DNA of 64,000 bases. Source: Streptomyces sp. MUM 178J. GTDB lineage: Bacteria > Actinomycetota > Actinomycetes > Streptomycetales > Streptomycetaceae. Below are positions 8,819 through 17,440 of the stretch, one piece after another. The position numbers and the translations under genes are program-made. Under the pieces are notes generated by a model. That model did no database searches and had not been told where the DNA came from. It worked only from the letters and a program-made list of their open reading frames with translations. The stretch spans positions 1-64,000 of the forward strand of contig NZ_JADWYQ010000037.1 of NCBI RefSeq assembly GCF_022414575.1, in the 5' to 3' direction. The stretch's first letter is position 1. Every line of letters starts with the position of its first letter.

Positions 8819-9338
8819 TGGGAGGCTCCTTCAACCTGACCGAAAGCGCCTCTTCCGGCGCTGGTTTTGCGGCGATCGTAACGCGCGTAGATGCCGGTTA
8901 AAGTCGCGTTCATCAGTCGTTATCGGATCGTCGCGAAGCGGCGTCGAGGCGCGCGTAGCGTAGCCGTCGTACTGCTGTATGTATAGAAACGGCGGTCCCG
9001 GCCAGGCCGGGAAGGGCCTGCCGAGCATTCCTTTTCAGCCAGGTTACTGCCTTGGATGTGGTTTGCCGGGGCCCAAGATCCGCAGGGGCGGCGCCCGCTC
9101 CCTCACCTACGCCCAGCGGCACGGCCTCCGCCTTCCTCAGCGGAAGCTTCGCCTTCCGTAGCGGGGCTTCGCCCAGACCCGCCGTACGGCCTTCGGCCGT
9201 TTCCGGCGCGGTCCGGCAGCGCCCCGAAGGGGGACGCGGGGCTGTATCGATGTGCGGCTTCCGGCGCGCGGGCGCGACGGCCCCACGGCGGACCCGCACA
9301 CGCTCGACGCGCCGACCACCGCACTCCCCGCGGAGCGC
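8819..9338. other. 520-bp intergenic region between bmpA and the M20 amidohydrolase
   Basis: No credible gene. It contains a third copy of the nucleoside-block palindrome at 8879-8890 (TAACGCGCGTAG), with a GCGCGTAG half-site at 8951-8958; a small CCCGGC/GCCGGG hairpin near 9000; and an ACGGCC-TTC-GGCCGT hairpin at 9186-9200 that may end the amidohydrolase transcript. The stretch 9120-9180 repeats GGCTTCGCC/GGAAGCTTCGCC-like words. The bmpA promoter must lie in the left part; I could not fix its boxes. Confidence 0.5.
8879..8890. promoter_or_regulatory. Operator candidate upstream of bmpA (site C)
   Basis: TAACGCGCGTAG matches CTACGCGCGTAG at 10 of 12 positions, about 60 bp upstream of the bmpA start. 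It is the weakest of the three related sites. Confidence 0.4.
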
Positions 9339-10583
9339 TCAGGCAGGGGGCGTGGGGAGCAGCGCCGTCGCCGTGAAGAGTTCGACGCCGACCTCGATGG
9401 CCTTCTCGTCGACGTCGAAGTCCCCACGGTGAAGATCGCGCCCCACCGGGTCGCCCGGGGTGCGGACCCCGAGGCGGGCCATGGCGCCCGGGACGTGCTC
9501 CAGGTACCAGGAGAAGTCCTCACCCCCGAGGCTCTGTTCGGTGTCCTCGACCGCGTACACCCCGCGGCGGGCGGTCTGGGCGTCGCGCAGCAGTTCGGTG
9601 ATCGCCGCGTCGTTGATCACCGGCGGCACCCCCCGGACGTAGTTGATCTGCGACTTGGCGCGGTGCAGCGCGGCGATCTCGTCGATCGCCGAGTGGACGA
9701 GGTCCGGCGCGGAGCGCCAGCCCGCCAGGTCGAGGCAGCGGACGGTGCCGGAGAGCTCGGCGTGCTGCGGGATCACGTTGGGGGCGTGCCCCGCCTCGAT
9801 GCGGCCCCAGGTCAGGGCGAGGCCGGAGCGGGTGTCGACACGGCGGGAGAGCAGCGCGGGGACCTCCGTGACGATCTTGGCCGCGGCGGTGACCAGGTCG
9901 GTGGTCAGATGCGGGCGGGCGGTGTGGCCGCCGGGTCCGTCGAGTGAGACCTCCAGGCGGTCGCAGGCGGAGGTGATGGGCCCGGTGCGCAGACCGATCG
10001 TTCCGGCGTCGACCTTGGGGTCGCAGTGCACCGCGACGATCCGGCCGACGCCGTCCAGCGCCCCGGCAGCCACGGCGTCGGCCGCGCCGCCCGGCAGCAC
10101 CTCTTCGGCCGGCTGGAACAGCAGCCGCACCGGCTGTGGCAGCAGCCCCTGCCGGTTGAGGTCGGCGAGGACGAGCCCGGCGCCCAGGGCCACCGTGGTG
10201 TGCACGTCGTGGCCGCAGGCGTGGGCCCGGTCGGGCACGGTGGAGCGGTAGGGGACGCCGGCCTTGGTGTCGGGGATCGGCAACGCGTCGATGTCGGCGC
10301 GGATCGCCAGCATGGGCGGGCCCGCGGGGTCGGGGTCGCCGATGTCGCAGATGAGTCCGGTCCCCGCCGGGAGCACACGCGGCTTCAGGCCCGCCTGCTC
10401 CAGGCGTGCCTTGATCGCGGCGGTGGTGCGGAACTCCTGGTTGCCGAGTTCCGGGTGCATATGCAAGTCCCGGCGGAACGCGATCAGTTCGACGCGCAGG
10501 GACTCGGGCAGCGTGCCGGGGAGGGCGGCTTGTCCGGGCGGCAGCCCGGCTTCTTGGGACTCGAGGGACATCAACTGGTTCAC
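9339..10583 (-). CDS. M20-family metal-dependent amidohydrolase
   Basis: 414 aa, typical for the M20D amidohydrolase/carboxypeptidase group (IAA-amino acid hydrolase, hippurate hydrolase, aminoacylase-like). RRDLHMHPELG opens the catalytic domain. Metal ligands are visible in RADIDALPI (Asp), HACGHDVHT (His, Asp) and the PAEE motif (catalytic Glu pair), with a C-terminal GGEDFSWY and the distal ligand. A dimerisation lid domain lies about residues 195-310. It should hydrolyse an N-acyl or amide bond; substrate unknown. No strong ribosome-binding site precedes GTG 10583; an internal ATG (MSLESQ, 10571) is an alternative. It stands alone on the minus strand. Confidence 0.85.
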   Translation of the reverse strand: MNQLMSLESQEAGLPPGQAALPGTLPESLRVELIAFRRDLHMHPELGNQEFRTTAAIKARLEQAGLKPRVLPAGTGLICDIGDPDPAGPPMLAIRADIDALPIPDTKAGVPYRSTVPDRAHACGHDVHTTVALGAGLVLADLNRQGLLPQPVRLLFQPAEEVLPGGAADAVAAGALDGVGRIVAVHCDPKVDAGTIGLRTGPITSACDRLEVSLDGPGGHTARPHLTTDLVTAAAKIVTEVPALLSRRVDTRSGLALTWGRIEAGHAPNVIPQHAELSGTVRCLDLAGWRSAPDLVHSAIDEIAALHRAKSQINYVRGVPPVINDAAITELLRDAQTARRGVYAVEDTEQSLGGEDFSWYLEHVPGAMARLGVRTPGDPVGRDLHRGDFDVDEKAIEVGVELFTATALLPTPPA

Positions 10584-10700
10584 CCAGTGAAGCGTAGGCC
10601 CTTCGAGGGGCCAACTAACGTACGATCAACAAAACTTCAGCCTCATAGGGGAAAGAAAAACGCCCCTAGCAGGCATGCTCAAGGATTGGAGTGGGTAAAC

Positions 10701-11789
10701 TCACGCGACCGGTGAGGGCAGGTGCTGCACATCGCGCGCAGTCCCCGTCACACCGGCCAGAAAACCTTGCGCCCGCGGGCTCGCGTTCTCCTTGAGCCAC
10801 TCCGGCGCGATGTCGCAGACCGCCACCTTGATGCCGGTGCCCGCGAGGGCCAGCGGCAGTGTGTGCACCACCGTCGAGGGGAAGCTGAGGACGGTGCCGC
10901 CGATCGGGCCGCGCCGGGCGATCAGCTCCAGCGGGAGATCGGGGCGTACGACCTCCAGACCCGTCTCCGTGGCAAGCCGGTGCAGCTTGTCTGAGCTCTC
11001 GCGGCGGTGGGCGAAGTAGCGGGTGGCCCCGTGGGCGCGGGCCAGCGCCCGTACGGCCTCCAGATACTGCTCCAGGTCCACCACTCCGGTCTCCACCAGC
11101 GACGTGCCGACGATGTCCGCGCCGCGGGTGAGCCTCGGCGGGCCGTACCGGAACCGGGTCCAGGCGAAGTCGTTGGGCGTGACCGTCAGTCCGGGCCGAG
11201 GTTCCACGGGCATCGAGGTGAAGACCTCGATCGAGCGGTTCGGGGCGGGGCTGAGCCGGCGGCGGGCCAGGAAGGTCACCGGCGCGAGCACCAGCTCACG
11301 CGGCCCCCGGCGGCCGCCGCGCCGGTGCCAGCGCACCAGCCGCTCTCCCCGTGCGACCTGGGCGACGAACTCCATCGTCGCCGTGCCGTCGTCCACGACG
11401 GTCAGGTCCTTGCGGCCGACCAGCGTCAGCAGCGTCTGCACATAGCGGGAGAACGGGTCCCCGATGACGACACGCTCGCCGCGCCGCAGCAGCGGCACCA
11501 GCTCGCGCACCGTCCGCAGCAGCGCGCCGACGCCGCCGCGCGCCTCCTGCCAGCGGACCGCAATCCCCTCATCGCGGGCCAGCTCCGCCATCCGGCGCAG
11601 TTGCCCCCGCGACATGGGGTCGGTGGGCGACAGCACGACCACCGTCAGCTCGGCGGCCCGGCTCGGGCCGGTACGGACCGCGGGCTGGGCGGGTACGCCC
11701 GGCAGCGGCTCCTCAGGGGCGGCGTGGGCCCACTCCAGGACGTTCAGCAGTTGGACGGGGCTCTCGACGAAGGCGAGGTTCACCGGCAT
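10701..11789 (-). CDS. Putative sialyltransferase-fold glycosyltransferase (GT52/polysialyltransferase-like)
   Basis: 362 aa. The N terminus NLAFVESPVQLLNVLEW resembles the first strand-helix of GT52/polysialyltransferase-type enzymes. Other landmarks fit bacterial sialyltransferases: VVDDGTATM (acidic-acidic-Gly motif) near residue 130, FAHRRESSDK where the HP motif is expected, and FPSTVVHTL (Ser/Thr-rich motif near the CMP phosphate). The His-Pro is His-Arg here, so function is tentative. An ATG at 11789 lies very close to GAGGTG; GTG 11783 has better spacing and may be the true start. It is the distal member of the nonulosonic-acid cluster, probably transferring Kdn or a related sugar from a CMP donor. 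Confidence 0.6.
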   Translation of the reverse strand: MPVNLAFVESPVQLLNVLEWAHAAPEEPLPGVPAQPAVRTGPSRAAELTVVVLSPTDPMSRGQLRRMAELARDEGIAVRWQEARGGVGALLRTVRELVPLLRRGERVVIGDPFSRYVQTLLTLVGRKDLTVVDDGTATMEFVAQVARGERLVRWHRRGGRRGPRELVLAPVTFLARRRLSPAPNRSIEVFTSMPVEPRPGLTVTPNDFAWTRFRYGPPRLTRGADIVGTSLVETGVVDLEQYLEAVRALARAHGATRYFAHRRESSDKLHRLATETGLEVVRPDLPLELIARRGPIGGTVLSFPSTVVHTLPLALAGTGIKVAVCDIAPEWLKENASPRAQGFLAGVTGTARDVQHLPSPVA

Positions 11790-11932
11790 TCACCTCGGGT
11801 TGCTGGTCGGGCCGGACCGTCGGCCCCGCCGCGGAGACCGGGTCTGGCACGGCGGACGGGGCCTGCGGGGTCCGGATCCGGGGTGGTCCCCCGGGAGGGC
11901 GCTGCGCTGGTGTGCCCTTGTCCGGCGACGGT

Positions 11933-12040
11933 GTGCCTGACGGACACGGGGTCAGCCGCGTGCCTGACGGACACGGGGTCAGCCGCGGGCCTGACGGACA
12001 CGGGGTCAGCCGCGTGCCTGACGGACACGGGGTCTGCTGC
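11933..12040. repeat. Four tandem 27-bp units
   Basis: Units at 11933-11959, 11960-11986, 11987-12013 and 12014-12040. The core is CCTGACGGACACGGGGTC; only one or a few bases differ between units, the last ending TGCTGC in place of AGCCGC. The unit length is a multiple of three, so several frames stay open across it. There are no spacers, so it is a minisatellite rather than CRISPR. Confidence 0.9.
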
Positions 12041-12457
12041 GGGCGAGCATGTCCGCGAGACGGGCCTCGCCGACCAGGGGCGTCGGCGACGCGCCTGGCT
12101 GTGCCCCGGGGGACGGCTTCCCCGGCTGAGGGCCCACCGGCCGCCCGGCACGACGCCCGCGTGACGGGCCGTCGGCCGGGCCTGCGCACGGCGGCCGCAT
12201 ACCGCCGTCGCCGTCCGGCGGGGCGGCTGCTGCTGCGGACTGCCGGAACAGGGCGCGGCGTCCGGCGGGGCGGGCTGCCGCGGCGGTGGCTCTGCACCGG
12301 GATACCGACCGTCCTGGTCGGCATCCCGGTGCGCCGGCGCCCACCGGCGGGCGGGGCGACGCCGCCCCGCTGCGGTCGGCCAGCGGGGCGCGCCCGCCGG
12401 GTCCCGCGTTCCACCTGCGGCGCCCGGACCGGCGGCCGGCTGCCGGACTACACACGT

Positions 12458-12596
12458 CCGGCACACGGCCGACGACATCGGACGGACCAGGCGACGGACC
12501 CACGCGAACCGGACGGCCGGAACCAGACCCACCAGCCACCGACCCGCGCACTCCCGGCACACGGCCGACGACATCGGACGGACCGGGCGACGGGCC
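12458..12596. repeat. Pair of 43-bp direct repeats
   Basis: Copies at 12458-12500 and 12554-12596 begin CCGGCACACGGCCGACGAC and differ at two positions (A or G). They sit between neuB and the 27-bp minisatellite. Confidence 0.85.
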
Positions 12597-12600
12597 GGGC

Positions 12601-13527
12601 TCAGGCCGTCGCCGGCGTGGTCTCGGCCTCCGCCTCGGCGACGACGCCCGCGACGCGGCGGAGCTTCTTCATCGGCGCGAGCTCGCTCTCGTAGACCTTC
12701 TTCACGCCGTCGCCGAGCGCGCTCTCGATGGTGCGGATGTCGCGCACGAGCCGCGACAGACCCTGCGGCTCGACGGAGGCAGCCTGGTCGGAGCCCCACA
12801 TCGCACGGTCGAGGGTGATGTGGCGCTCGACGAACGCGGCGCCCAGCGCGACGGCGGCGAGGCTGGTCTGCAGACCGGTCTCATGGCCGGAGTAGCCGAT
12901 CGGCACGTTCGGGTACTCCTGCATCAGCGTGTTGATCACGCGCAGGTTGAGTTCCTCGGCCTTGGCCGGGTACGTGGAGGTGGCGTGGCAGAGCAGGATG
13001 TTGTCGCTGCCGAGCACCTCGACGGCGTGGCGGATCTGCTTGGGCGTCGACATGCCGGTGGACAGGATGACCGTCTTGCCGGTGGCGCGCAGTTCGCGCA
13101 GCAGCTCGTCGTCGGTCAGCGACGCGGAGGCCACCTTGTGGGCGGGGACGTCGAACTTCTCCAGGAACGCGACGGCCTCGGTGTCCCACGGGGAGGCGAA
13201 CCAGTCGATGCCCCGCTTCCTGCAGTGCTCGTCGATCCGGCGGTAGTCGTCCTCGCCGAACTCGACGCGGTGGCGGTAGTCGATGTACGTCATCCGGCCC
13301 CAGGGGGTGTCGCGCTCGATGTCCCACTGGTCGCGCGGGGTGCAGATCTCGGGGGTGCGCTTCTGGAACTTGACCGCGTCGCAGCCGGCCTCGGCGGCCG
13401 CGTCGATCAGCTTGAAGGCGTTGTCGAGGTCGCCGTTGTGGTTGATGCCGATCTCACCGGTGACGTACACGGGGTGGCCGGGGCCGGCGGTCTTGGCGCC
13501 GAGGGTGCGCAGTCGCGACGTGCTCAT
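12601..13527 (-). CDS. NeuB-like nonulosonic acid (Kdn/sialic acid) synthase without SAF domain
   Basis: 308 aa. Condenses phosphoenolpyruvate with a hexose or hexosamine substrate to give a nine-carbon 2-keto-3-deoxy sugar acid. NeuB TIM-barrel motifs are clear: EIGINHNGD near residue 26, AVKFQKR, GYSGHE, ERHITLD and GSDQAASVEP. The usual NeuB is about 345 aa with a C-terminal SAF (antifreeze-like) domain; this one stops soon after the barrel at an Ala/Glu/Thr-rich tail. It is 14 bp downstream of the CMP-sugar synthetase/phosphatase fusion. A fused phosphatase next door suggests the immediate product is a 9-phosphate, as for Kdn-9-P. Actinomycete walls are known to carry Kdn-containing teichulosonic acids, which is the likely fate. 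Confidence 0.85.
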   Translation of the reverse strand: MSTSRLRTLGAKTAGPGHPVYVTGEIGINHNGDLDNAFKLIDAAAEAGCDAVKFQKRTPEICTPRDQWDIERDTPWGRMTYIDYRHRVEFGEDDYRRIDEHCRKRGIDWFASPWDTEAVAFLEKFDVPAHKVASASLTDDELLRELRATGKTVILSTGMSTPKQIRHAVEVLGSDNILLCHATSTYPAKAEELNLRVINTLMQEYPNVPIGYSGHETGLQTSLAAVALGAAFVERHITLDRAMWGSDQAASVEPQGLSRLVRDIRTIESALGDGVKKVYESELAPMKKLRRVAGVVAEAEAETTPATA

Positions 13528-13541
13528 CGGGGGGTTGTTCC

Positions 13542-14819
13542 TTACTTCTCGGAAGTGGCAGGGGACTTACGGGTGTCGGCAGTGGGTGTGCCAGGGGAGC
13601 CAGAGGCGCCAGGGGTGTCGGGGGTGTGAGGGGTGTGAGGGGTGTCAGGGGTGTTGAGGGTCGGGCCGAGGAGCCAGGAGGCGATCTCGCGGATCGCGCC
13701 CTCGCCGCCGGGTGTGGCGGTGACGGCGCGCGCCGCGGCCCGTACGGATGCGTGCGCGCTGGCGACGGCCACGGGCCAGCCGACGAGGTTGAAGCACGGG
13801 AGGTCGTTGACGTCGTTGCCGGCGTACAGCACCCGCTCGGGCGCGATGCCGGTCTGGTCGCACCACTGCTTGAGGGCGATGTCCTTGCGGTCCACGCCGT
13901 GCAGCACGGGAATGCGGAGCTTGCGGGCGCGGGCGGCGACGACGGGGTTCTGCTCGGTGGACAGGATCAGCAGTTCGAGTCCGGCGTCGCGCAGATGGGC
14001 GACGCCCAGGCCGTCACCGCGATGGACGGCGACGAACTCGCGTCCCTCGGCGTCGATGAGCACCCGGTCGTCGGTCTGGGTGCCGTCGAAGTCGAGGACG
14101 ACGGCGTCCACGTCGTCGCGCGTGGGCAGCGCCGGCGCGTCCAGCAGCGGGGCGAGCGCCCGGGCGCGGGCGAGGTCGTGCGGGTCGTCGACCTCCAGCA
14201 CCCGTGCGGGGTCGGTGCGTACGAGGGCGGTGCGGCCGAAGAAGCGGTGCCCTGCCTCACGGAACCCCACGCCTTTCATGGCGTAGGCGGCGCCGGTCTC
14301 CAGGAGGTCCTGGGGCCGGTCCTGCCTCCGCGGCCGGCAGGCGGCGTCGTGGTTCACGCCGACGCCGGATCCCTCGGTCTCGTCGCGCCAGACGAAGCCG
14401 TGGAAGGGGGCCACGGTCACCGCGCTGTCCGCGCCGTCCTCCAGGACCGCGGCGGCGACGCCCTGGACGTCGTCGCGGGTGAGGAACGGGCTGGTGCACT
14501 GCACGAGGAGGACGACGTCCGCCGGTGTGCCGTCGTGCATCGCCTGGTGCGCGTCCATGGCGTGCAGCACGGCGGACTCGCTGGTCGCGGTGTCCCCGGC
14601 GATCTCGGCGGGCCGCAGGACCACCTCGGCCCCCGCGGCGCGCGCGGCGGCCGCGATGGCTTCGTCGTCGGTGGAGACGACGACGTCGGTGACGAGGGGC
14701 GCGGCGAGGCAGGCGCGCACGGCGCGCGCCACGAGCGGCACACCCGCGACGGGCGCGAGGTTCTTCGCCGGCACGCCCTTGGAGCCACCGCGGGCGGGGA
14801 TCACGGCGAGTACGGTCAT
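13542..14819 (-). CDS. Bifunctional CMP-nonulosonate cytidylyltransferase / HAD phosphatase
   Basis: 425 aa fusion. Residues 1-230 are an acylneuraminate cytidylyltransferase: VIPARGGSKGVPAKN is the CTP-binding signature and LLVQCTSPF follows. Residues 235-395 are a KdsC/NeuA-C-type HAD phosphatase with DFDGTQTDD (nucleophile and acid/base Asp), a conserved Lys in DRKDIALKQ and GNDVNDLPCF (Mg-binding). A tail of about 30 residues is a Thr-Pro-(Asp/His) repeat encoded by 9-bp DNA units, and is probably unstructured. The protein could dephosphorylate a nonulosonate-9-phosphate and then activate it with CTP. It lies between the DUF6716 gene (52 bp upstream) and neuB. Confidence 0.85.
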   Translation of the reverse strand: MTVLAVIPARGGSKGVPAKNLAPVAGVPLVARAVRACLAAPLVTDVVVSTDDEAIAAAARAAGAEVVLRPAEIAGDTATSESAVLHAMDAHQAMHDGTPADVVLLVQCTSPFLTRDDVQGVAAAVLEDGADSAVTVAPFHGFVWRDETEGSGVGVNHDAACRPRRQDRPQDLLETGAAYAMKGVGFREAGHRFFGRTALVRTDPARVLEVDDPHDLARARALAPLLDAPALPTRDDVDAVVLDFDGTQTDDRVLIDAEGREFVAVHRGDGLGVAHLRDAGLELLILSTEQNPVVAARARKLRIPVLHGVDRKDIALKQWCDQTGIAPERVLYAGNDVNDLPCFNLVGWPVAVASAHASVRAAARAVTATPGGEGAIREIASWLLGPTLNTPDTPHTPHTPDTPGASGSPGTPTADTRKSPATSEK

Positions 14820-14871
14820 CGGGACTCCAGTGGTCCGGTCGGTGTGGCTTCAAGGGGGCGCGGAGGGCGCA

Positions 14872-16269
14872 TCACAGCTCGCCCATCCGGCGGATGACGG
14901 GCGCGACGCGCTGCACCCCGTGCCGGTATGCGCCGCGGGCCGCTGCCCGTACGGCGTCGCGCACGGCCTTCCGTACGCCGCTCGCCTCGGCCTTGGGGGC
15001 CGCTCCGGCCAGCGGTGCGCCGTCGGGGGCCAGGTGGTGGCGGGCCAGCAGTCCGGGGAGATAGCCGGGGGCGGTGGCCGGGGTGTAATACGGGGCGAGC
15101 GGCGGGAGTTCGGGCCGCTGGAGGAGTTCGGCGACACGCTCGCGGGCGGCGTCGAAGGCCGTGTCGTACGAGCCGTCCGCGGCGACGCCCTGGCGGGCCA
15201 GCCATTCGGGGTCCGGGTCGGGCCGGTGCCCGGCGTCGAGCCGGTCGAAGGAGGCGAGCAGCCCGGAGCCGAGGAAGTGGTGGTTGCCGAGGGCCTCGCG
15301 GACGCCGAGGTCGGTGAGGACCGCGGTGGGGATGTTGCGGTGGAGGGATTCCAGAGCGGCGGTCGAGGAGACGGTCACCAGCAGATCGGTGCGGTCCAGG
15401 ACCTCGCCCATGTGCCCGTACACGAGCCGGAAGTTGGCCGGCAGCCCGCCCGGCAGCTTCCCGGCGAGCCGCTGGTACGGAAGCTCCTCGATGTGGGTGG
15501 TGTGCTCGCCGGGCTTGGAACGCAGCTTGAGCAGAACCTCGCGCTCGGGGTGGAGGCGGGCGTGTTCGACGAGGCGGCGCAGCAGATAGGTGCGGTCGGC
15601 GCGGGTCGCGGGCACGGAGGGCTGGGCGGCGAAGACGAGGGTGTCGCGGCCTTCGCTCCGCTCGTAGGGCGCGCCGCCGAGGAAGGGCAGCGCGGCCTCG
15701 GTGACCGAGGAGGCGTCGGCGCCGACTCCCTCGTACACGGCACGGAACCGCTCGGCGTCGTGGCGGGAGTTGGCCAGGACGACATCCGCGCCGTGGCGCA
15801 GCAGCAGTCCGTCGGCGAGCTTCTCGTAGACGACGCCGACGTAGCCGGTGACGACGACGGGCCGGCGGGCGAGCCGCAGTGCCGCAAGTCCGTGCAGCAC
15901 GGCCTGGACGGCGCCGCCGACCAGCGCGAGGACGATGACGTCGTACCGCCGGTCGGTGTCCGCGGCGTGCTCGACCGCGCGTAGGAACTCGTTCCCGGTG
16001 ACCTCGCGGAGCGCGTCCGCGTCCACTTTGACCTCGGCGAGCTGGCGGGGGGTGGGGGTGGCCCGGCCGCGCAGCAGGAAGCCGTCGAGCTGTGGGGCGG
16101 AGTCGCGCCGTCCGCGAGCGCCCTCGGCTTCCGCGCGGGCATCCGCCGCGGTCTCGGCGTCCGCGTCGTGCGGGGCGATGCGGCGCGCCGTCAGGGCGCC
16201 CCATTTCCACCGGGTGTCGGAGTCGGCGAGCACGGCGACCCGCAGGCCCTCGCTGGTACTTGTTGGCAC
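14872..16269 (-). CDS. DUF6716-type putative glycosyltransferase
   Basis: About 465 aa. Starts LRVAVLADSDTRWKWG and continues as a two-domain alpha/beta protein with features of a GT-B glycosyltransferase: VIVLALVGGAVQ, TGYVGVVYEKLADG, LLKLRSKPGEHTTH (a KPGEH segment where related transferases have KPHP) and TVSSTAALES (Ser-Ser motif). The GTG at 16269 is preferred; a TTG further up adds 13 residues. Neither has a clear ribosome-binding site. It is the first gene of the minus-strand arm, divergent from the GT2 gene. I know the family from actinomycete wall-polymer clusters; its acceptor is unknown. Confidence 0.65.
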   Translation of the reverse strand: MPTSTSEGLRVAVLADSDTRWKWGALTARRIAPHDADAETAADARAEAEGARGRRDSAPQLDGFLLRGRATPTPRQLAEVKVDADALREVTGNEFLRAVEHAADTDRRYDVIVLALVGGAVQAVLHGLAALRLARRPVVVTGYVGVVYEKLADGLLLRHGADVVLANSRHDAERFRAVYEGVGADASSVTEAALPFLGGAPYERSEGRDTLVFAAQPSVPATRADRTYLLRRLVEHARLHPEREVLLKLRSKPGEHTTHIEELPYQRLAGKLPGGLPANFRLVYGHMGEVLDRTDLLVTVSSTAALESLHRNIPTAVLTDLGVREALGNHHFLGSGLLASFDRLDAGHRPDPDPEWLARQGVAADGSYDTAFDAARERVAELLQRPELPPLAPYYTPATAPGYLPGLLARHHLAPDGAPLAGAAPKAEASGVRKAVRDAVRAAARGAYRHGVQRVAPVIRRMGEL

Positions 16270-16456
16270 GTCGAGGACGTTAGGAAGGCATTTGGTTTGA
16301 CGGCCCAACTCGACCGCAACAACGGGTTAACAGGATGCCTACGAATAAAGAAAACGCCCGAGAAGTAAGCAGGTTAACCGTTCCGACGTTCTTCGTTCAC
16401 CTGATATCCGCTCCGGGGTCAAGGCGAATGCCGGAGTGGGATCTAACCTCGCGCAG
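16270..16456. promoter_or_regulatory. Divergent promoter region of the glycopolymer cluster
   Basis: About 187 bp, noticeably richer in A/T than its surroundings. It contains two GTTAAC words in the contexts GGGTTAACAGG (near 16325) and AGGTTAACCG (near 16371), forming a widely spaced inverted pair. TAACCT at 16444-16449 fits a TAnnnT -10 box 7 nt before the GTG at 16457, so the GT2 transcript may be leaderless. I could not assign a -35 box. Confidence 0.35.
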
Positions 16457-17440
16457 GTGGTTAAGCTCTCGGTCATCGTGCCGTTCTACAACGTGCAGAC
16501 ATTTGCTCCTGACACCCTCAAGAGCCTCCAGGCGAACGCTCGCGAGGACTTCGAGTTCCTGCTGGTCGACGACTGTTCGACGGATGGCACACCGGAGATG
16601 CTCAAGCGGGCGGAGCGCGAGGTTCAGGGGGCTCGGCTGATCAGACACGAGCAGAACGGCGGGCTGGCCACCGCGCGCAACACCGGCCTGGACGCGGCGA
16701 GCGGTGAGTACCTGACCTTCCTGGACGGCGACGACTGGCTGGCCCCCGGCCACTTCACCCGGCTGCTGTCCGCCATGGAGGAGCTGGGCTGCGACTTCGT
16801 GCGCACCGACCATGTGCAGTGCACAGGCCGGAAGCGCACGGTCAACCGGGCCCCGGTCGGGCGGCGCGGGGAGGTGCTGCGCCCGCGGGACGTGATCCTT
16901 CCGGCCGACCGGTCGACGGGCGTCGACTATCCGTACGCCTGGGCGGGGATGTACCACCGGCGGCTGGCGGACCGCGGGCTGCTGCACTTCACACACGGGC
17001 TGCGCACCGCGGAGGACCGCCCGTGGATCTGGCGGCTGCACCGCGAGGCGGAGTCGTTCGCCGTCATCAGCCATCTGGGAATCTTCTACCGGCGCGGGGT
17101 CGCGTCTTCACTCACCCAGATCGGCGATATCCGACAGCTCGATTTCATCCGGGCATTCGACCAGGTGATCGAAGAGACGGCCAAAGATCCGGAAGCGGAC
17201 CGACTGCTGCCTAAGGCGGTACGCACGTATTGTGCGGTCATCTCCCATCACCTGGGTTCGATTGAGAGGTTCGAGGCGCCCGTGGCGCGGAAATTGCGTG
17301 CGATGAGCGCGGCGGCGCTGCGGCGCATGCCGCAGGACGTGCTGAAGGAAGCGCTGGACTCCATGGACCTGGATCGCGCGACGCGGCTGCGCCGCGTACG
17401 GCGTCGGCCGGCCGGCCTGTCTGCGGAGGCGGCGGCCTGA
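16457..17440 (+). CDS. Family 2 glycosyltransferase
   Basis: 327 aa. A GT-A fold with VKLSVIVPFYNV at the N terminus, FLLVDDCSTDGT (UDP/metal-binding Asp), RHEQNGGLATARNTGL and FLDGDDWLAPGH (DxD-type motif). A helical C-terminal region of about 100 residues is basic at the end. The GTG at 16457 is chosen because it falls just before the first beta strand; a GTG at 16436 adds seven residues. It overlaps the following sialyltransferase-like gene by one base, so the two are co-translated. It likely adds a hexose or hexosamine residue to the wall polymer or its linker. Confidence 0.85.
   Translation: MVKLSVIVPFYNVQTFAPDTLKSLQANAREDFEFLLVDDCSTDGTPEMLKRAEREVQGARLIRHEQNGGLATARNTGLDAASGEYLTFLDGDDWLAPGHFTRLLSAMEELGCDFVRTDHVQCTGRKRTVNRAPVGRRGEVLRPRDVILPADRSTGVDYPYAWAGMYHRRLADRGLLHFTHGLRTAEDRPWIWRLHREAESFAVISHLGIFYRRGVASSLTQIGDIRQLDFIRAFDQVIEETAKDPEADRLLPKAVRTYCAVISHHLGSIERFEAPVARKLRAMSAAALRRMPQDVLKEALDSMDLDRATRLRRVRRRPAGLSAEAAA

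Larger units (their letters stand above)
11790..12600. other. 811-bp repeat-bearing gap inside the glycopolymer cluster
   Basis: No frame here has convincing coding character. The open frames on both strands are Arg/Pro/Gly/Thr-rich by-products of the repeats. It holds a 27-bp tandem array (11933-12040) and a 43-bp direct repeat (12458-12500 and 12554-12596, 41 of 43 identical). The second copy ends 4 bp from the neuB stop. It may be a decayed gene or a recombination product of repeats. Confidence 0.6.

Noticed and set aside
11933..12040. Regular 27-bp repeats considered as a CRISPR array.
   Set aside because: Units are directly tandem without unique spacers and no cas genes are near.
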